Assembly (NCBI GenBank): GCA_031763025.1
Contig: JASSKH010000019.1
Span: 9,836,250-9,900,249 of the forward strand
DNA from: Macrocystis pyrifera
Lineage: Eukaryota > Sar > Phaeophyceae > Laminariales > Laminariaceae
Direction: 5' to 3'
DNA length: 64,000 nt
Part shown: positions 10,915 through 22,769 of the stretch, piece after piece
How positions within the stretch are numbered: the stretch's first letter is position 1
Layout of the letters: the number at the start of each line of letters is the position of its first letter
Position numbers and translations under genes: made by a program
Notes under the pieces: generated by a model
What the model was told of the DNA's origin: nothing
The model's input: only the letters and a program-made list of their open reading frames with translations
The model's database searches: none

Positions 10915-11205
10915 TGGTATCACCCATGGCATACCATGGCATCGCCACCGCATCCCATGGCGATGTATAAAATTCCATGGGACGCCATGGCATGCCATGG
11001 ATGGTACCATGGCAACCCCCGTGGCAACCCCACGGCATGCCATGGCAACCCTCACGGCACCCCAATGTCAACGGCACCTTGGATTAGGGTTAGGGTTAGG
11101 TTAGGGTTGAGGTTCTACGACATGCCTTGGAGGTTTCGTGGAACGTTGCGTTGTATGCCGTGGAAGGTTTTGCCGCAGGTGGTGCCACGGCAATGTCACG
11201 GCATG
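10915..11205. repeat. CCATGG-rich palindromic minisatellite, with TTAGGG-like block
   Basis: Dense degenerate array of the palindrome CCATGG in contexts such as ATGCCATGGCA (10925-11045), decaying to CCACGGCAATGTCACGGCATG near 11200. A TTAGGGTTAGGGTTAGG-like tract interrupts it at about 11085-11108. Non-coding: open frames across it are repetitive by-products. Confidence 0.7.
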
Positions 11206-11949
11206 TCGCGAAAAATCACAACAATGTAATGTCAATCCGCAGTCAGTGTGGCCCCGACACCAGAAATTATAGGCACAGTTGCGAATACAATATACGGTGC
11301 CACCACGACTACTGCTGTTGCGCGGACTGGGATTATGGAAGATACGTATCATTTGGCTGCCTCGGCCCTGTAATCTCAATGGCACGAGGGCGTTGCAAAA
11401 AATCAGCAGCAGATTGGATAATATACAGCTTGTTACCATACGTAGTAATAGTATCGTGCCGAAACAAAAAAACGACGCCTCAACGTGTGGCTTTCTGCGA
11501 ATCGCCCGACAAATTATGTCTAACTACCCGATAAAATTACTGTACGTTTCGTGGGGAGCCATGCCACGTGCTAGAGCGTGTTCCTACCTGAAGAAGCGAT
11601 ATACACATACACAAGGTTCCACTTCGGGGTTGTGGTGTACTTGAAATCTTGAAATCTAGGAGGGAGGTGTCGCAAGTCGCAAGCTGTGAGAAGGGAGAAA
11701 ACAGCAGGCCTTCGTCCCTCGTGTCCGCTACACTCGTACGTAGCAATCGGGCAAGAGCGAAGAACGTGAAAAAAGTATCGTTTGTTGTATTCAGGCTTAA
11801 GGATAACAGAAGCCACCGGGCAAGTAACTGGGCACGTAACACCGACCAACCCAAACAAGTTTTTATACTTGTTATATATGCAGCAGTAGTGGTTCTCTCA
11901 CCCGAACACCGCCTTTTAATATTCTAATAGCTATATGTACATATTTATC
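11206..11949. other. No feature recognised
   Basis: Nothing beyond anonymous sequence. Overlapping open frames on both strands around 11100-11930 show no recognisable domain. Confidence 0.3.
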
Positions 11950-12290
11950 CCACGTCCATGCGAGACTCGAACCTTTGCTATGCCCGTATGTCGTGGACGA
12001 ATTTTGTAAATGGAAACTTCTCAGGCTGCTGACGATGATGTTTTAGCCAACGCAGATTTGCGTCGACAACGCTGAGCACTACTATCAATAGTACGTGAAC
12101 TTACCTGGTCGACCGTCCGGAGCGTCCTTCGTAGCCACAGCAGAGAGTATACACCAAGCAGGGGCTCCGGGATGATCAAAATTATTGCCGAGGGCAATTG
12201 CGTTTCGTGATACAAACGCAGAAGAAATGGCTGCTCTCCCTTGCGGATACAAGGGCCCCAACACCAGGTACCTCCTGGAGACCACAACGA
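11950..12290 (-). repeat. Repeat C, copy 1
   Basis: The reverse complement aligns with 61928-62225 over roughly 290 bp. Shared blocks include ATCACGAAACG, CTCTGCTGTGGC, GGACGCTCCGGACGGTC, GCGTTGTCG and CAGCAGCCTGAGA..TTTCCATTT. Both copies are diverged with small indels, and a frame containing LLWLRRTLRTV is preserved between them. The function is unknown. It may be a relic of an older transposon or a decayed host duplication. Confidence 0.55.
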
Positions 12291-13135
12291 ACACGCGATA
12301 CGTTGGTCGGGAGATGGTCTAAGGCCTACAACAGCAGTCAGCTACCCTGCACGTAACCCACAAGCCCCCCTCACACCACACGCGACCACCCAGAAAATAT
12401 AATAGATGAATAGCAGTAGCAGCAATGGAGCTATGACGTGTTCGGTATGGAGCCGTGATATGTATGTGGTTATTTGTACCAGAAATAAGGTATTGCTGTT
12501 GTAAAACACGAAACATCCGTTGTTCAAAAGACGTAAGCAAGTACGCACTCTATATTTTGTTTTGGCGTAAGGTGCCCCCTTTATTTAACAAATCATACGG
12601 CGAAAAACAACCTTTTTGATCATACTTCTGTTTATTCATATTGACTCGTTCGGGACGGCATTATTGCAGAAAACGCGGAGGCAACCAATAGATGGCGATC
12701 GCGGCGGTCACGATGTCGACCACAACTTGTGGTTGAAGAGAGGGGAGGGGGGCATGTCCGGACCACTCGTGAAAAGGGACTTCGACTTTCGGCTTCCACT
12801 CGCTACCTCGCACTGCCGCTGCGAGCTCACACTCCTCGAAGACACCTTAACGACACTGTGAAAACGCTAAATTGACAAGTTTTTGGAAATTTGGGGCTTC
12901 AAGTCTCGCTAAAATGTGGCCAAATGAAATGGCAAGTCCGAATTTCCATAAACTTACCAACGAAGGGCTTGAGGAATATCCATAACAAAGCTTGGCAAAA
13001 AACTTGCTAAATTGCCAAATCCAAAAATCCGAAAACTTGCCGTTTGGCAATATTTTTGCCAAAAATATGTGTCGTTAAAAACCACATGAGACGCAACTTG
13101 TCGCTGCTTCGGTCGCTGTCTCTGGATCCCACACG
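12291..13135. other. No feature recognised
   Basis: No shared repeat or recognisable coding domain. The AAATTGCCAAATCC-rich part near 12860-13070 is AT-rich with loose internal repetition only. Confidence 0.3.
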
Positions 13136-13345
13136 GGTTGAACCTTTCAGAACTACCTGGTAACTGCAGTCCCGTTTTGGGGAGTATCCACTCAAAATCC
13201 AAGTATTTTGTCTCCAAAACGGGACTGCAGTCCTAAAAGGGGTAAAAGGGGTTAAACCTTCCTAAAAGGGTCCTAAAAAAAAGGTTAAACCTTTCAGGAC
13301 TGCACTCCTGTATTGGGGAACTATTTCTCTGAATTTGAGTTTGAT
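13136..13345. mobile_element. TTAA-type MITE, one copy plus a partial copy
   Basis: Bases 13136-13255 hold both arms (ACTGCAGTCCCGTTTTGGGG and its inverse) and end AAAAGGGGTTAA. A second partial copy follows at ~13283-13345, beginning GGTTAAACCTTTCAGGACTGC. It belongs to the same family as 1568-1725. Confidence 0.6.
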
Positions 13346-14094
13346 CCAATACCTGGCAACAGCATGTTTTTTCCTGTACAGCAGAAGTGCGGTAATAAAA
13401 GAGTACTCCACAGAAGCAGTAGTTGCGCGTCACAGCAGTTAGTTGTGGAGTCCCGTTAGCCACACACACGGAAAAAAAACACAAAAACATGGTCCGAGAA
13501 AATACCCCGTACAGTGGCATATATAGCCAAAAATATTGTGGGTACAGATGAGCAGATGATTCGGGATTGATTGGTGCAGGGCAAACTCCAAACAGGGTTC
13601 AAGGCCAAACAGCGTTATAAAAATGGCCACGGTGACGCTGGTGTACGGGAACGCTGGAACGATGATTCGGGCGTGGAGAGTCCGTTGCAGATCATGCGTC
13701 GTCGACTACAGCAGTATACAGCAGTATAATAAGTACTGATGATTTGATGACATAATGTAAGACTCCATGAACAATGTATCTGATCATTTATGTGGTCGGT
13801 GTGTGCTATTAATAGTGCTCGTACATACCTCGTCGTATTCGTTTCGCGAACCTATCTCTTTTCAATAACCACATCACGCCGTACGACCGCGTGGTGCGAG
13901 GAACATTGCTATTATATGCGCCTGTCTCCTTTCGCGGTCAGTGATCACCTTAGTACGCCGTGAAGTCGAGGGACGATCAAGTTCTCGGCATGTCTGGTAG
14001 AACGCGACTTCTGTGTAGGGCTTATGAGCTGGATTGATTGTGGCGATGACCCATGGAGGAACGCCACAAATTTCAGGTTGGAGTAATCGCATAC

Positions 14095-14522
14095 TGGTGT
14101 GTGTGCCCTCCACATTAAACCGTTCTTTCTACCCGTCCACATCCAGCACAACAACCAGTGTCCGTGCTGATTCTTCAAACCTAGAGAAATACAAGTTCAT
14201 TTGGTCACAAAACTGTACGCCACAAAGATACCACATTGTTACGTATGAATGCCGTAAGCACAGCAGTAGTAGACAATGCAATGCCGTATCATCATACTGG
14301 ATATGACAAGACACGACAAACACATTCTATGAAAGAGAGAAAACGAACGGAAAACAACGAAAAACAAGAACAACGAAAAAAGAAAACAAATTGAAGGAGA
14401 AAAAAGAAAAAGGAAAAAAAAAAAAAAAACAACAAAAACAACAAAAAACTGTCGTGCCTCCCCGCAGAGGGATGTGACAGACACCTGAAAAAGCGTCCTA
14501 TTAATAGAGAAACAACAAAAAA
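14095..14522 (-). mobile_element. LINE-A 3' UTR and tail, interrupted by TIR element B
   Basis: Minus-strand tail unit (14095-14240), then the CATACTGGATATGAC block, the A-rich (T-rich on the sense strand) stretch and the GTCGTGCCTCCCC..GACAGACACCTG marker. Sequence homologous to the next part of the LINE UTR resumes at 15352, so element B inserted into this LINE. Confidence 0.75.
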
Positions 14523-15351
14523 GGGCAAATGCCAAAATCAGGTATATCTGATCCGTTGGAGCCAAAATTAGGTACATCCTAAAACCAAGTAAAAAACGCG
14601 CGCCACGAGCGGTGTAATGTCCATGACAATCCGAAAAAATAAGAATGCGCCTAAAGCAATAAGCGTGCCACATGGCCTCCAGAATCTGAGTTGTTTTGTT
14701 TCCTTCAGGGTGTAGGTACCACGGGCTCCACGTGGACCTGCAAAGAGTCACTATTAATATGCTTTGTTTGTTTCGCCACGGCGGGAGCGCCAAGAGTATT
14801 TACGGAACCGCCTGCTCGGCACGAAATTATCTTGCCGTACCAAACCTGGGACCACCTCGACGCGGGGTTGTGCAGACGAAACGCGAGTGTCCATGGTGCT
14901 GTAAAGACTGCTGTGAACATAAAAAACAACAGAGTACACACAACAACTAACTGAAGCACATCGCACACCCCAAAGGAGAAAAAGTGAAACCAGCGTACGC
15001 ATGTACCAGGTATATGCATTGTATATACGTGCTTTTACGTACGACGTACGAGTGCAGAGGTTATACGTCAATACAGAAGAATTTCAACCAAGGGAGGGCA
15101 GACGCCTACGGAGAGAAAACACAGCAGTGTACGTATGGCCTCTCTGATTGGTTCAAAGTTGGCCAAAATCAGTTGAAAGCTAGACAGAGTAGATAAAATC
15201 AGGTGTACCTTGGCATTTTCGTTCCAAAATCAGTTACAATGTCAGCTTGGCCAATAGCAGGGCTCCTGGTGTGTGTTTTGTACTTGATTTCAGTGTGCAA
15301 CTGTTTTTGGCACGAAAGTGGCCAGGTATACCTGATTTTGGCAAAAACCCC
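14523..15351 (-). mobile_element. TIR element B, complete copy (829 bp)
   Basis: The termini are inverted: AATGCCAAAATCAGGTATA at the left and TATACCTGATTTTGGCA at the right, with GGG/CCC just outside. A-rich 7-8 bp flanks within a LINE UTR look like an imperfect target duplication. The 48744-49639 copy is its reverse complement end to end, and 21091-22400 is a rearranged relative. No transposase ORF is present, so it is a non-autonomous DNA element. A 7-8 bp duplication would suit a hAT- or Mutator-type system. Confidence 0.7.
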
Positions 15352-15440
15352 AAAAAAACACAACTCTACAATACTTATAAACAGAGCGAGACTAAGAACC
15401 AAGGGAAGATAACAGGCAAACCTGGTACTACAGCATCCCG
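15352..15440 (-). mobile_element. LINE-A 3' UTR, continuation beyond element B
   Basis: TATAAACAGAGCGAGACTAA and GAACCAAGGGAAGATAACAG match the complement of the LINE-A UTR block seen at 17790-17815 and 42200-42235. Confidence 0.65.
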
Positions 15441-15639
15441 GTACCTGGTAAATATATGTTGTATTGTATATATCGTGGTATATCACAAGATATGATGTCA
15501 CGGCGGTTGTGTCCTTGGGTAGTTGTTTTAACAATCACCCTGACGTCTGCATGCAGTGAACTTTCTCGGAATTGATTGATATCTTAGGGCTGGTTGCTGC
15601 TGCTCAATCACTGCTGCCTTTTCCAATTTTTGTTGGAGT

Positions 15640-16110
15640 GTGTGTGTTTGTGTGTGTGTTCTTCACACTAAACCGTTCTTTCTACCCGTCGGCGTCCAGC
15701 AGAACCAGTGTGGGTGCCAATTCTTCGATCCTGGAAGAGATACAAGTTCTGTGGTCACAAAACTACACCACATAAATAAATACTACGTTGCCACAAATGC
15801 CATGCCATCATACAGCAGTGTGAGAGATCGGCGTGGAAAGAAATTACATTGGCCCCTTGAGTATGCGGCGACCGGCATCCGACACTAAAACATTTAGTTC
15901 CCGAATATTATATACACAGAAGAATTCATACTCCCGGGCGTACTCTCTCTATACATACGTATACGCGTGTGTGTGTGTTTCTACCCGTCGACATCCAGCA
16001 CAACAGTGTCCGTGCCGATTCTTCAATCCTAGCGAGATACAAGTTTTGTGATCTCAAAACTGCGCCGCAGAGATACCATTAATACTGCTGTACATTAGCA
16101 GTAAGCACAG
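15640..16110 (-). mobile_element. Two LINE-A tail units (minus)
   Basis: Tail units at 15640-15800 and 15969-16080, each with TTCTTCACA/TCTACCCGTCG, ACATCCAGCA, CCGTGCCGATTCTTC-like and hairpin blocks. A GT-rich run precedes each one, which on the LINE strand is the (AC)n tail. Confidence 0.7.
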
Positions 16111-16113
16111 GCT

Positions 16114-17373
16114 GTGTGTGTGCTATCACCGTTACTGTTCAACGTATTCTTCGCTGCTGCGTTACACGTCGTACAAGTACCCTTCAGCCTTGACGAAGCC
16201 ATCGTAAGGAATTTGGTCCAACTCGGTGATGCTGGAGTAGTCGGAATGGAGGAGCAGGAGCCGTTGGCGTGCGTGCGAAGGCTGTATGGGGCATGTTGTA
16301 CGCCGATGACGCAGGAATTGTCTCGAAGTCGGCTGAAGGGCTCGCGAAAATGATGACGGTCATCGTGACTGTCTTCGAAGCAGCAGGCCTCACGGTGTCG
16401 GAAAAGAAGACAGAGACGAGGCTTCTACAAACGCCAGACCAGAAAACCCTCGCACCACCGCTCGTCATCGAAGCAGCAGGCCAGAGGTATAAGCAGACGG
16501 ACCAGTTCTTATACCTAGGCGGCATTATCCACGAAAACGCTGACCTCTCGGTCGAAATTGACCGACGGATGGGTCCGTTTCATGCGAGCATGCCTCAAAC
16601 GGTTCGGCCCGGAGCTGTATGATAGAACGACCGCCCCCCTTAGCCTGAAAGTCCGAATGCCCAAGGCCGAGGTAATTGAGAGACCCTGCTGTACGGGTGT
16701 GTGTGTGACGTGGACCCTCAGAGCGGAACACTTTGCCAAGCTTCGAACGGCTCACCACCGAGTCCTGTTGCGAGCCATTGGCTTCCAGCGCCGACTTCGT
16801 ACTGACCATACCACCCTCTCGTACGCGAAGGCCCTCAAGATGACACGTTGCGAGAGTATCGAAACGACCATTCCCAAACGGCGACTCTTCTTCGCGGGGG
16901 GGGTGGCACGGCAAAGCACGGATCGATTACCCAGTCTGGTAAAGTTCGGGATGATGGCTGGTGGGGAGAACCCGAGACCTGGCGGACAGTTTAAGACTTG
17001 GCATAGATGCATAGTCGAAGATCTTAGGGAGTTCCGAGCCACCGAAGGGTCAACGGAACTTGCCCCCTTCGTGTTTGGAGTTGAGACCGCGCTGTGGTCC
17101 ATTGTTGCAAAAACGGCGGGGAAGTGGTACTGGGGAATCCTCGAAGCAGCCGAACGGTTCATGGTGAGGCACGAGGCTGAGGCTGAGCTGAGTAGGCAGC
17201 GCCGCGCATCCGCCGTGGGTGGTGCCCAAGGGAATGGGGGAGAGGGGGCAACAAGAAGAGTGACAGAAAACCCGACCATAGGACTGCGGAGAGGGGGGGG
17301 AACAGGAATAGAAGGGAAATTGCAGTGGACGAAAGTCGGAAGGAGATGGCAGACAGGGTACCAGGCAGACTAG
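16114..17373 (+). pseudogene. LINE-A reverse transcriptase, C-terminal half (frameshifted)
   Basis: Begins at RT motif B-like [16 protein letters not shown]. The catalytic motif [14 protein letters not shown], follows in the next frame at ~16290-16325, then [19 protein letters not shown] and [16 protein letters not shown] third frame (16558-17373) carries [34 protein letters not shown] and a basic, glycine-rich C-terminus ending YQAD. Two frameshifts prevent a continuous product. It matches the LINE-B ORF at 52987-54534 through most of its length but differs in the glycine-rich end. RT would act at chromosomal nicks in target-primed reverse transcription. Confidence 0.85.
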
Positions 17374-18054
17374 GAAGTACAACATGCTTATATTACTGGT
17401 GCAGCTGGTTCGAAAGTGATCTTCCTTTCTTTGTCTTCCTCTTGTTTTTTTATTGTTTTTTTTTTTGGTTCATTTTATTTTCTTCTTTTGGCGCTGACCC
17501 CATGTAATTTTCCTTTTATTTCTTTATCTTCCTTTCTCCGATTGATAAACCTTATTGAAGCAGTCGTCGTATGGCGTGGGTGGATGACGAGCCTGCTTTG
17601 CTTGTTTCGTACTGTCTGCCGCCTCCGTCCGTCCTGCGTTTGTCAACTATGCCCGGCCCCTCGGCGTCAGACAGGGTAGCAAGGTACCTGGGGGACTAGC
17701 AGGGAGACCCTGGCTGTGCTACTCGTACCATAAAGTGCTGCCGCTACCTGGAGGGTGCTTTGTGCTTTGGTTTGCCTGTTATTTTCCCTTGGTTCTTAGT
17801 CTTACTCTGTTGACGACGACTAGTGGTGTTTTTCTTCTTTTTCATTTTTTTTTCCAGCTCGTTCTTTTCAAGCATCTGCCAGATCCCCTGCGGGGGGGGG
17901 CACGATGGTTTTGTTTCTTAAGTTTGTCTTGTTTCTTTTCTTCTTTCGAATTGTCTTCTTTGTTTTCGTTTTTTTCTCTTTGTTTCGTTTCGTTTCTCTA
18001 CTTCATGGAATGTGTGTGTCGTGCCTGTCGTATGCAGTACGATGACATGGCATT

Positions 18055-18395
18055 TTTTATATTTATTTATTTATTTTTCATCATCACTTTTACTTTCCAG
18101 CCCACTCGAAGGAGGTTTTACCCTCGACGATCTTCTGGACAAGCCGTGGTCACAGGTGTCGTCCCTTCTCCCCCCCGGTACGTGCCTTCATTTTTATCGC
18201 GCATAGGGTTCAGCATTCCCACTACTCGTCGATTTTCATCGAATGTAGCTAACTCACGCTCTCGCGCTTTCCGCTTATCAATTTATTTTGTGCAAGAAAA
18301 AGCCCCTACGAGCATGCGCTCGGTGAGATTTGAACCCACGAAATTGATCTTGATAGGCACGCGGACCACCTACCAAGCCACCGTGGACGCCGGCA
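18055..18395 (-). mobile_element. tRNA-derived SINE, full length, 5-bp TSD
   Basis: Minus-strand SINE in the LINE-A 3' UTR. GCATT at 18050-18054 and 18396-18400 is the target duplication. The empty-site sequence, ACATGGCATTGCATTGCATA, is visible in LINE copies at 600-640 and 2530-2550. Its B box is slightly changed. Confidence 0.85.
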
Positions 18396-18653
18396 GCATT
18401 GCATACGTGGCAACGTAGTATCTCTGTTTCGTAGCTTTGTGACCACACACAGCACTTGGATTGAAGAATCGGCACGGACACTGGTTGTGCTGGATGTCGA
18501 CGGGTAGAAAGGACGGATTATTGTGAAGAAACAACAACAACAACAACAACAGCAGTAGTAGACAATGCGGTGCCATGTTCATCATAGCATAGCGGATATG
18601 ACAGACACGACATAGAACAAAGAAAAAGAAACAAAACAAATCGAAAGAGCGTA

Positions 18654-18994
18654 GCGTCGCCGGTGGCTTGGTAGGCGGTCCGCGTGCCTGTCAAGATCAA
18701 TTTCGTGGGTTCAAGTCTCACCGAGTGCATGCTCATAGGGACTTTTTCTTGCATAAAAAATTGATTAGCGGAAAGCGCGAGAGCGTGAGTTAGCTACATT
18801 CGATGAAAATCGACGAGCAGTGGGAATGCTGAACCCTATGCGCGACAAAAAATTAAGGCACGTACCGGGGGGGAGAAGGGACGACACCTGTGACCACGGC
18901 TTGTCCAGAAGATCGTCGAGGGTAAAACCTCCTACGAGTGGGCTGGAAAGTAAAAGTGATGATGAGCAAAAAAGAAAAAAAAGAAAAAAAAAAA
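18654..18994 (+). mobile_element. tRNA-derived SINE, full length
   Basis: tRNA-like head with A box TGGCTTGGTAGGCGG and B-box GGGTTCAAGTCTC, conserved body, and impure A-rich tail with G interruptions. It lies just after the LINE-A copy ending at ~18545. Confidence 0.8.
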
Positions 18995-19378
18995 GTGTCG
19001 AAACAATACGATACCTGTACCGATAGCATCTTTTTGTCGTCTACGCTATAGTTACCATAATAATACCTGTAGTCCATGCAGAACATTTTTTCCAGAAATT
19101 CGACATCCATCCACATGTTGAATTGTTTTGCGGTGGCCACTTGTGTTCGGAACACATGCAATATATTGCCGGAAAGCCCTGTTTAAGACGGATCGAACCA
19201 TCGTGTCCGATTTTTTGTTTTCGTCGCTGCGTCGGAGAAATTCGTTTTCCCGGCAAAACTTTGGTAAGATTTTGGAGGCCGACACAGCAGTTTTCGATTT
19301 TTTTTATTTCGACACCGGATTTGAACGTATCTCGTCCAGGGGCAAATTGCGTTGGATGGAGATTTTGGTTTTATCCTT

Positions 19379-19475
19379 TTGTTCTCCCCGAATCCGGAAA
19401 ATAAATAATTTTGTTCTCCCCGAATCCGGAAAATAAATAATTTTGTTCTCCCCGAATCCGGAAAATAAATAATCA
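19379..19475. repeat. 32-bp tandem repeat, three units
   Basis: Three near-perfect copies of a 32-bp unit containing TTCTCCCCGAATCCGG and AAAATAAATAA. It is likely replication slippage. No function is evident. Confidence 0.85.
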
Positions 19476-19681
19476 GGTACCAGGCATATCAGGTATCAAG
19501 CTTTGCTGGTGAAGTTACTCCTGCTCTTGCAGTGTGCGGGGATAGACGTAAGTGCCTGAGTACCTTCTACCTGGTACCAGTATAACATACTATACCTGGT
19601 ACATGGTACGAGGTACCACCATACTACTATACGTATTATATACAAAGTGCTGTGTTTGAGACTGTGGTGTATGTGTATAGC

Positions 19682-20024
19682 CGGCGTCCCCGGTGGCTTG
19701 GTAGGTGGTCCGCGAGCCTGTCAAGATCAATTTCGTGAGTTCGAGTCTCACCGAGTGCATGCTCATAGGGACTTTTTCTTGCATAAAAAATTGATAAGCG
19801 GAAAGCGCGAAAGCGTGAGTTGGCTACATTCGATGAAAATCGACGAGCAGTGGGAATGCTGAACCCTATGCGCGATAAAAAATAAAGGCACGTACCGGGG
19901 GGGAGAAGGGACGACACCTGTGACCACGGCTTGTCCAGAAGATCGTCGAGGGTAAAACCTCCTACGAGTGGGCTGGAAAGTAAAAGTGATGATTAATAAA
20001 AAAAAAAAAAAAAAAAAAAAAAAA
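19682..20024 (+). mobile_element. tRNA-derived SINE, full length, long A tail
   Basis: Complete head and body, with a pure A tail of nearly 30 bases (about 19997-20024). ATGTGT occurs on both flanks and may be the target duplication. The homogeneous tail suggests a recent insertion. Confidence 0.85.
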
Positions 20025-21090
20025 TGTGTGGGCGCAAGAAGTCCTCCTACGCACCAGTTCCCCAAACTAGTATAGTAACGATTACTACTGTACTCGTACG
20101 TCATCACCCGGCCTCGTTGACCTTTTCATTTTGAAGCGAGATACAAGAAAAACGCCACCTTTTTTTCCTGGTTCCAGCTGTGGAGATGTTAGCGCATAAA
20201 AAACTGGCACCATGGATGTCGAAAAAGTCCTCGGATTCGGATGAATTGGACCTAGACCCTCGATCACATTTTGTTTTTTCGAAAAAAACTCTGTGGGCCG
20301 AGTGAAAGCCTTTTCATGAATCTTAATCTTCATACATAGTGTATATGACGTAAAGTATATATTGTCGTGAATGGACAGATGCATCATTGTGGGTATACAT
20401 AAAATACTTTTTTTCACCTACGTCTCCTGTATACATACATGTATATATGTATAATGTGTCTTCTCAACAAAGCAAAAATTGGGCATCATCTCTATTTTAT
20501 TTTCGATTCGGATCATTTCGTTTTTTTTTGCAACATTTCGGGGTAATTTCGGGGTAATTTTTCCCATTTTTTTCCAAAAGTAGCCATTGCTCATGTTTTT
20601 TTTTTTTATGACCTGTTTTGGATTCTTCTCGGCCGCGCGATTCTGGAGCACTTTGCTTCACGTGTGTGTCAATTCTCAAAAATAACGGAGGAAAAAGTGT
20701 ACCCCCTTTGGAAACATTGTTCTGCCTGGACCATACAATTTCCAAACTGGCGAGTTCACACAAGCTCAGGCAGAGCGCTGGCGAGAGCCGGGGCGTATGA
20801 GTCCATCCTGAGATATCCACGGGTTGACTGCTGATGATGTGATGGCGTGCGGTTTCTTACCCAAACTGTAACTTTTATCCAACATGCAGACCTGAGAACA
20901 TCGCCGACTGCTGCTACTGCTGTGTGAGCATGTATCACACAGCACATTATGTTGCTCGGTTTCAGCGTTTACTCGTTGTGAGCTATATTTAAGCCGCATG
21001 CTCCGTCCAGATACATATTCACAGGTTGAATTTCCTGGTGGGTCATTATATTATTACCATGCATGGTGGTATTATTACTATTATTATTAT
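20025..21090. other. No feature recognised
   Basis: No shared repeat or coding domain seen. Short minus-strand frames at 20418-20999 are basic and low complexity without recognisable motifs. Confidence 0.3.
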
Positions 21091-22400
21091 GCGCAGATGT
21101 CAAAATCAGGTATACCTGATCCGTTTGAGGTAAAATCAGGTAAATTTTAAGGCCAAGTAAAAAACGCGCGACACGAGTGGTGTTGTGTCCAAAAAAATCC
21201 GGTAAAGAAAGAACGCGCCTAAATAAAGCAGCATTAAGCGTGCCACATGGCCTCCAAAATCTGATTTGCTTTATTTTCTTCAGGGTGTAGGTACCACGGG
21301 CTCCACTTTTGGACTTGCAGAGAGTCACTATTAATACGTATGCTTCGTTTGCTTCGCGACGGCGGACGCGCCAATAGTATTTACTCTGTCTGGTGCCCCC
21401 CCCCCCCGTTGACAGCTTTAAAGCTTCTACGTAGACCGTCCTCGCGGAACCGCCTGCTCCGCACGAATTATCTTGCTGCGGTACTATTAAACCTGAGACC
21501 ACCTCGACGCGGGCTGGTGCAGACAAAATACGTGTGACGTATAAACTCTGTACATGTACTCGTGCGTCGTACGTAAAAATACGTGTTATACATGCATACA
21601 CTGGTTTCACTTTTTCTAAGCTTGGTCTTCTTTCGTGTGTGCGATGTGTTTCAGTCATTTACAGTTGTTGTGATGTGTATTCTCGTAGGGGCTTTTTCTT
21701 GCATAAAAGAAATTGATTAGCAGAAAGCGCGAGAGCGTGAGTTAGCTACATTCGATGAAAATCGACGAGCAGTGGGAATGCTGAACCCTGTGCGCGATAA
21801 AAATAAAGGCACGTACCGGGGGGGAGAAGGGAAGACACCTGTGACCACGGCTTGTCCAGAAGGTCGTCGAGGGCAAAACCTCTTACGAATTAGGCTGGAA
21901 AGTGAAAGTGATGAGTTAAAAAAAAAAAAAAAAAAAAAAAAAAACTTGTTCTCTATAGTCACAGCAGTCTATACAGCACCATGGTCACACGACATTTCGT
22001 CGTCGAGGTGGTCTCAGGTTTAGTACGGCAGCAAGATAATTTCGTGCAGAGCAGGCGGTACCGCGAGGACGGTCTAGAAGCTTATTTAAAGCTGTCAACG
22101 GGGGGGGGGGGCACAGTAAATACTATTGGCGCTCCCGCCGTCGCGAAACAAACGAAGCATACGTACGTATTAATAGTGACTCTTTGCAGGTCCAAGTGGA
22201 GCCCGTGATACCTGAAGAAAACAAAACAAATCAGATTTTGGAGGCCGTGTAGCACCATGAATGCTCTATTTAGGCGCATTCATTTTTTACCGGATTTTCA
22301 TGGACATAACACCGCTCGTGTCCCGCGTTTTATACTTGGTTTTAGAATTACCTGATCTAGGCTCAAACGGATCACGTATACCTGATTTTGGCATTTTCCC
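21091..22400. mobile_element. TIR element B with two inverted long arms, holding a SINE fragment
   Basis: Left arm 21091-~21537 and right arm ~21955-22400 are inverted copies of the same ~440-bp piece of element B: GTCAAAATCAGGTATACCTG at the left, TACCTGATTTTGGCA at the right. The middle (21540-21680) runs in the right-arm orientation and matches 49020-49150. A truncated SINE interrupts it. Compared with the 829-896 bp copies, one end has been replaced by an inverted duplicate of the other. Confidence 0.65.
21682..21944 (+). mobile_element. SINE, 5'-truncated
   Basis: Starts within the body (GGGGCTTTTTCTTGCATAAA), lacks the tRNA head, and ends in a long pure A run. It lies inside TIR element B. 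5' truncation fits target-primed reverse transcription. Confidence 0.8.
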
Positions 22401-22769
22401 TATTTTTTATTATTAGTACTATTATTGTTTTTATCATGCTTGCCAGGTCATTATTAATTTATTTCCTGATCCGACAATGTGCAGAGCTTGTTCTCGTCAT
22501 ATGGTAACCATCCATCGACATAAAAAACGGTTATTATCATACATATTATTAATAACTTTACACCTGGAACGTGCATAACTGCTGTAACTAATGTTAGTAG
22601 GGCACTCCACGACGATCCGAGGTGACAAGGACAGAGACATGACGAGTGAGGAATGGAGTATCTCATTCGAACGTGCGGCAAACCGCAGCATCGATAGAAC
22701 AGCCTCTTCGGGCAGCAGTTTCGTTGCGCAAAATTCTTCCGATGTACGTGAGGGGCATTCGATTATTGC

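Larger units (their letters stand above)
16112..18545 (+). mobile_element. LINE-A: partial RT ORF, long 3' UTR, tail, SINE inside
   Basis: This copy defines the LINE-A architecture. ORF2 sequence starts within RT at 16112 and ends at a TAG at 17371-17373. A ~1.1-kb 3' UTR with T-rich tracts follows, then the tail unit (18400-18530) and AAC-rich end. A minus-strand SINE (18055-18395) lies within the UTR. 5' truncated. Confidence 0.85.

Noticed and set aside
11955-12005. B-box-like GGTTCGAGTCTCGC on the minus strand with CGTCCA/TGGACG flanks
   Set aside because: No T-stem pairing, only ~48 nt between the putative ends, and not conserved in the other Repeat C copy.
14239-14793. 184-residue minus-strand frame
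   Set aside because: Runs across LINE-A 3' UTR T-rich tracts into element B. Phe/Leu-rich low complexity, no domain.
19041-19285. Two overlapping minus-strand frames with many Cys/Trp residues
   Set aside because: No motif recognised in either frame and no second copy. Not supported as a gene.
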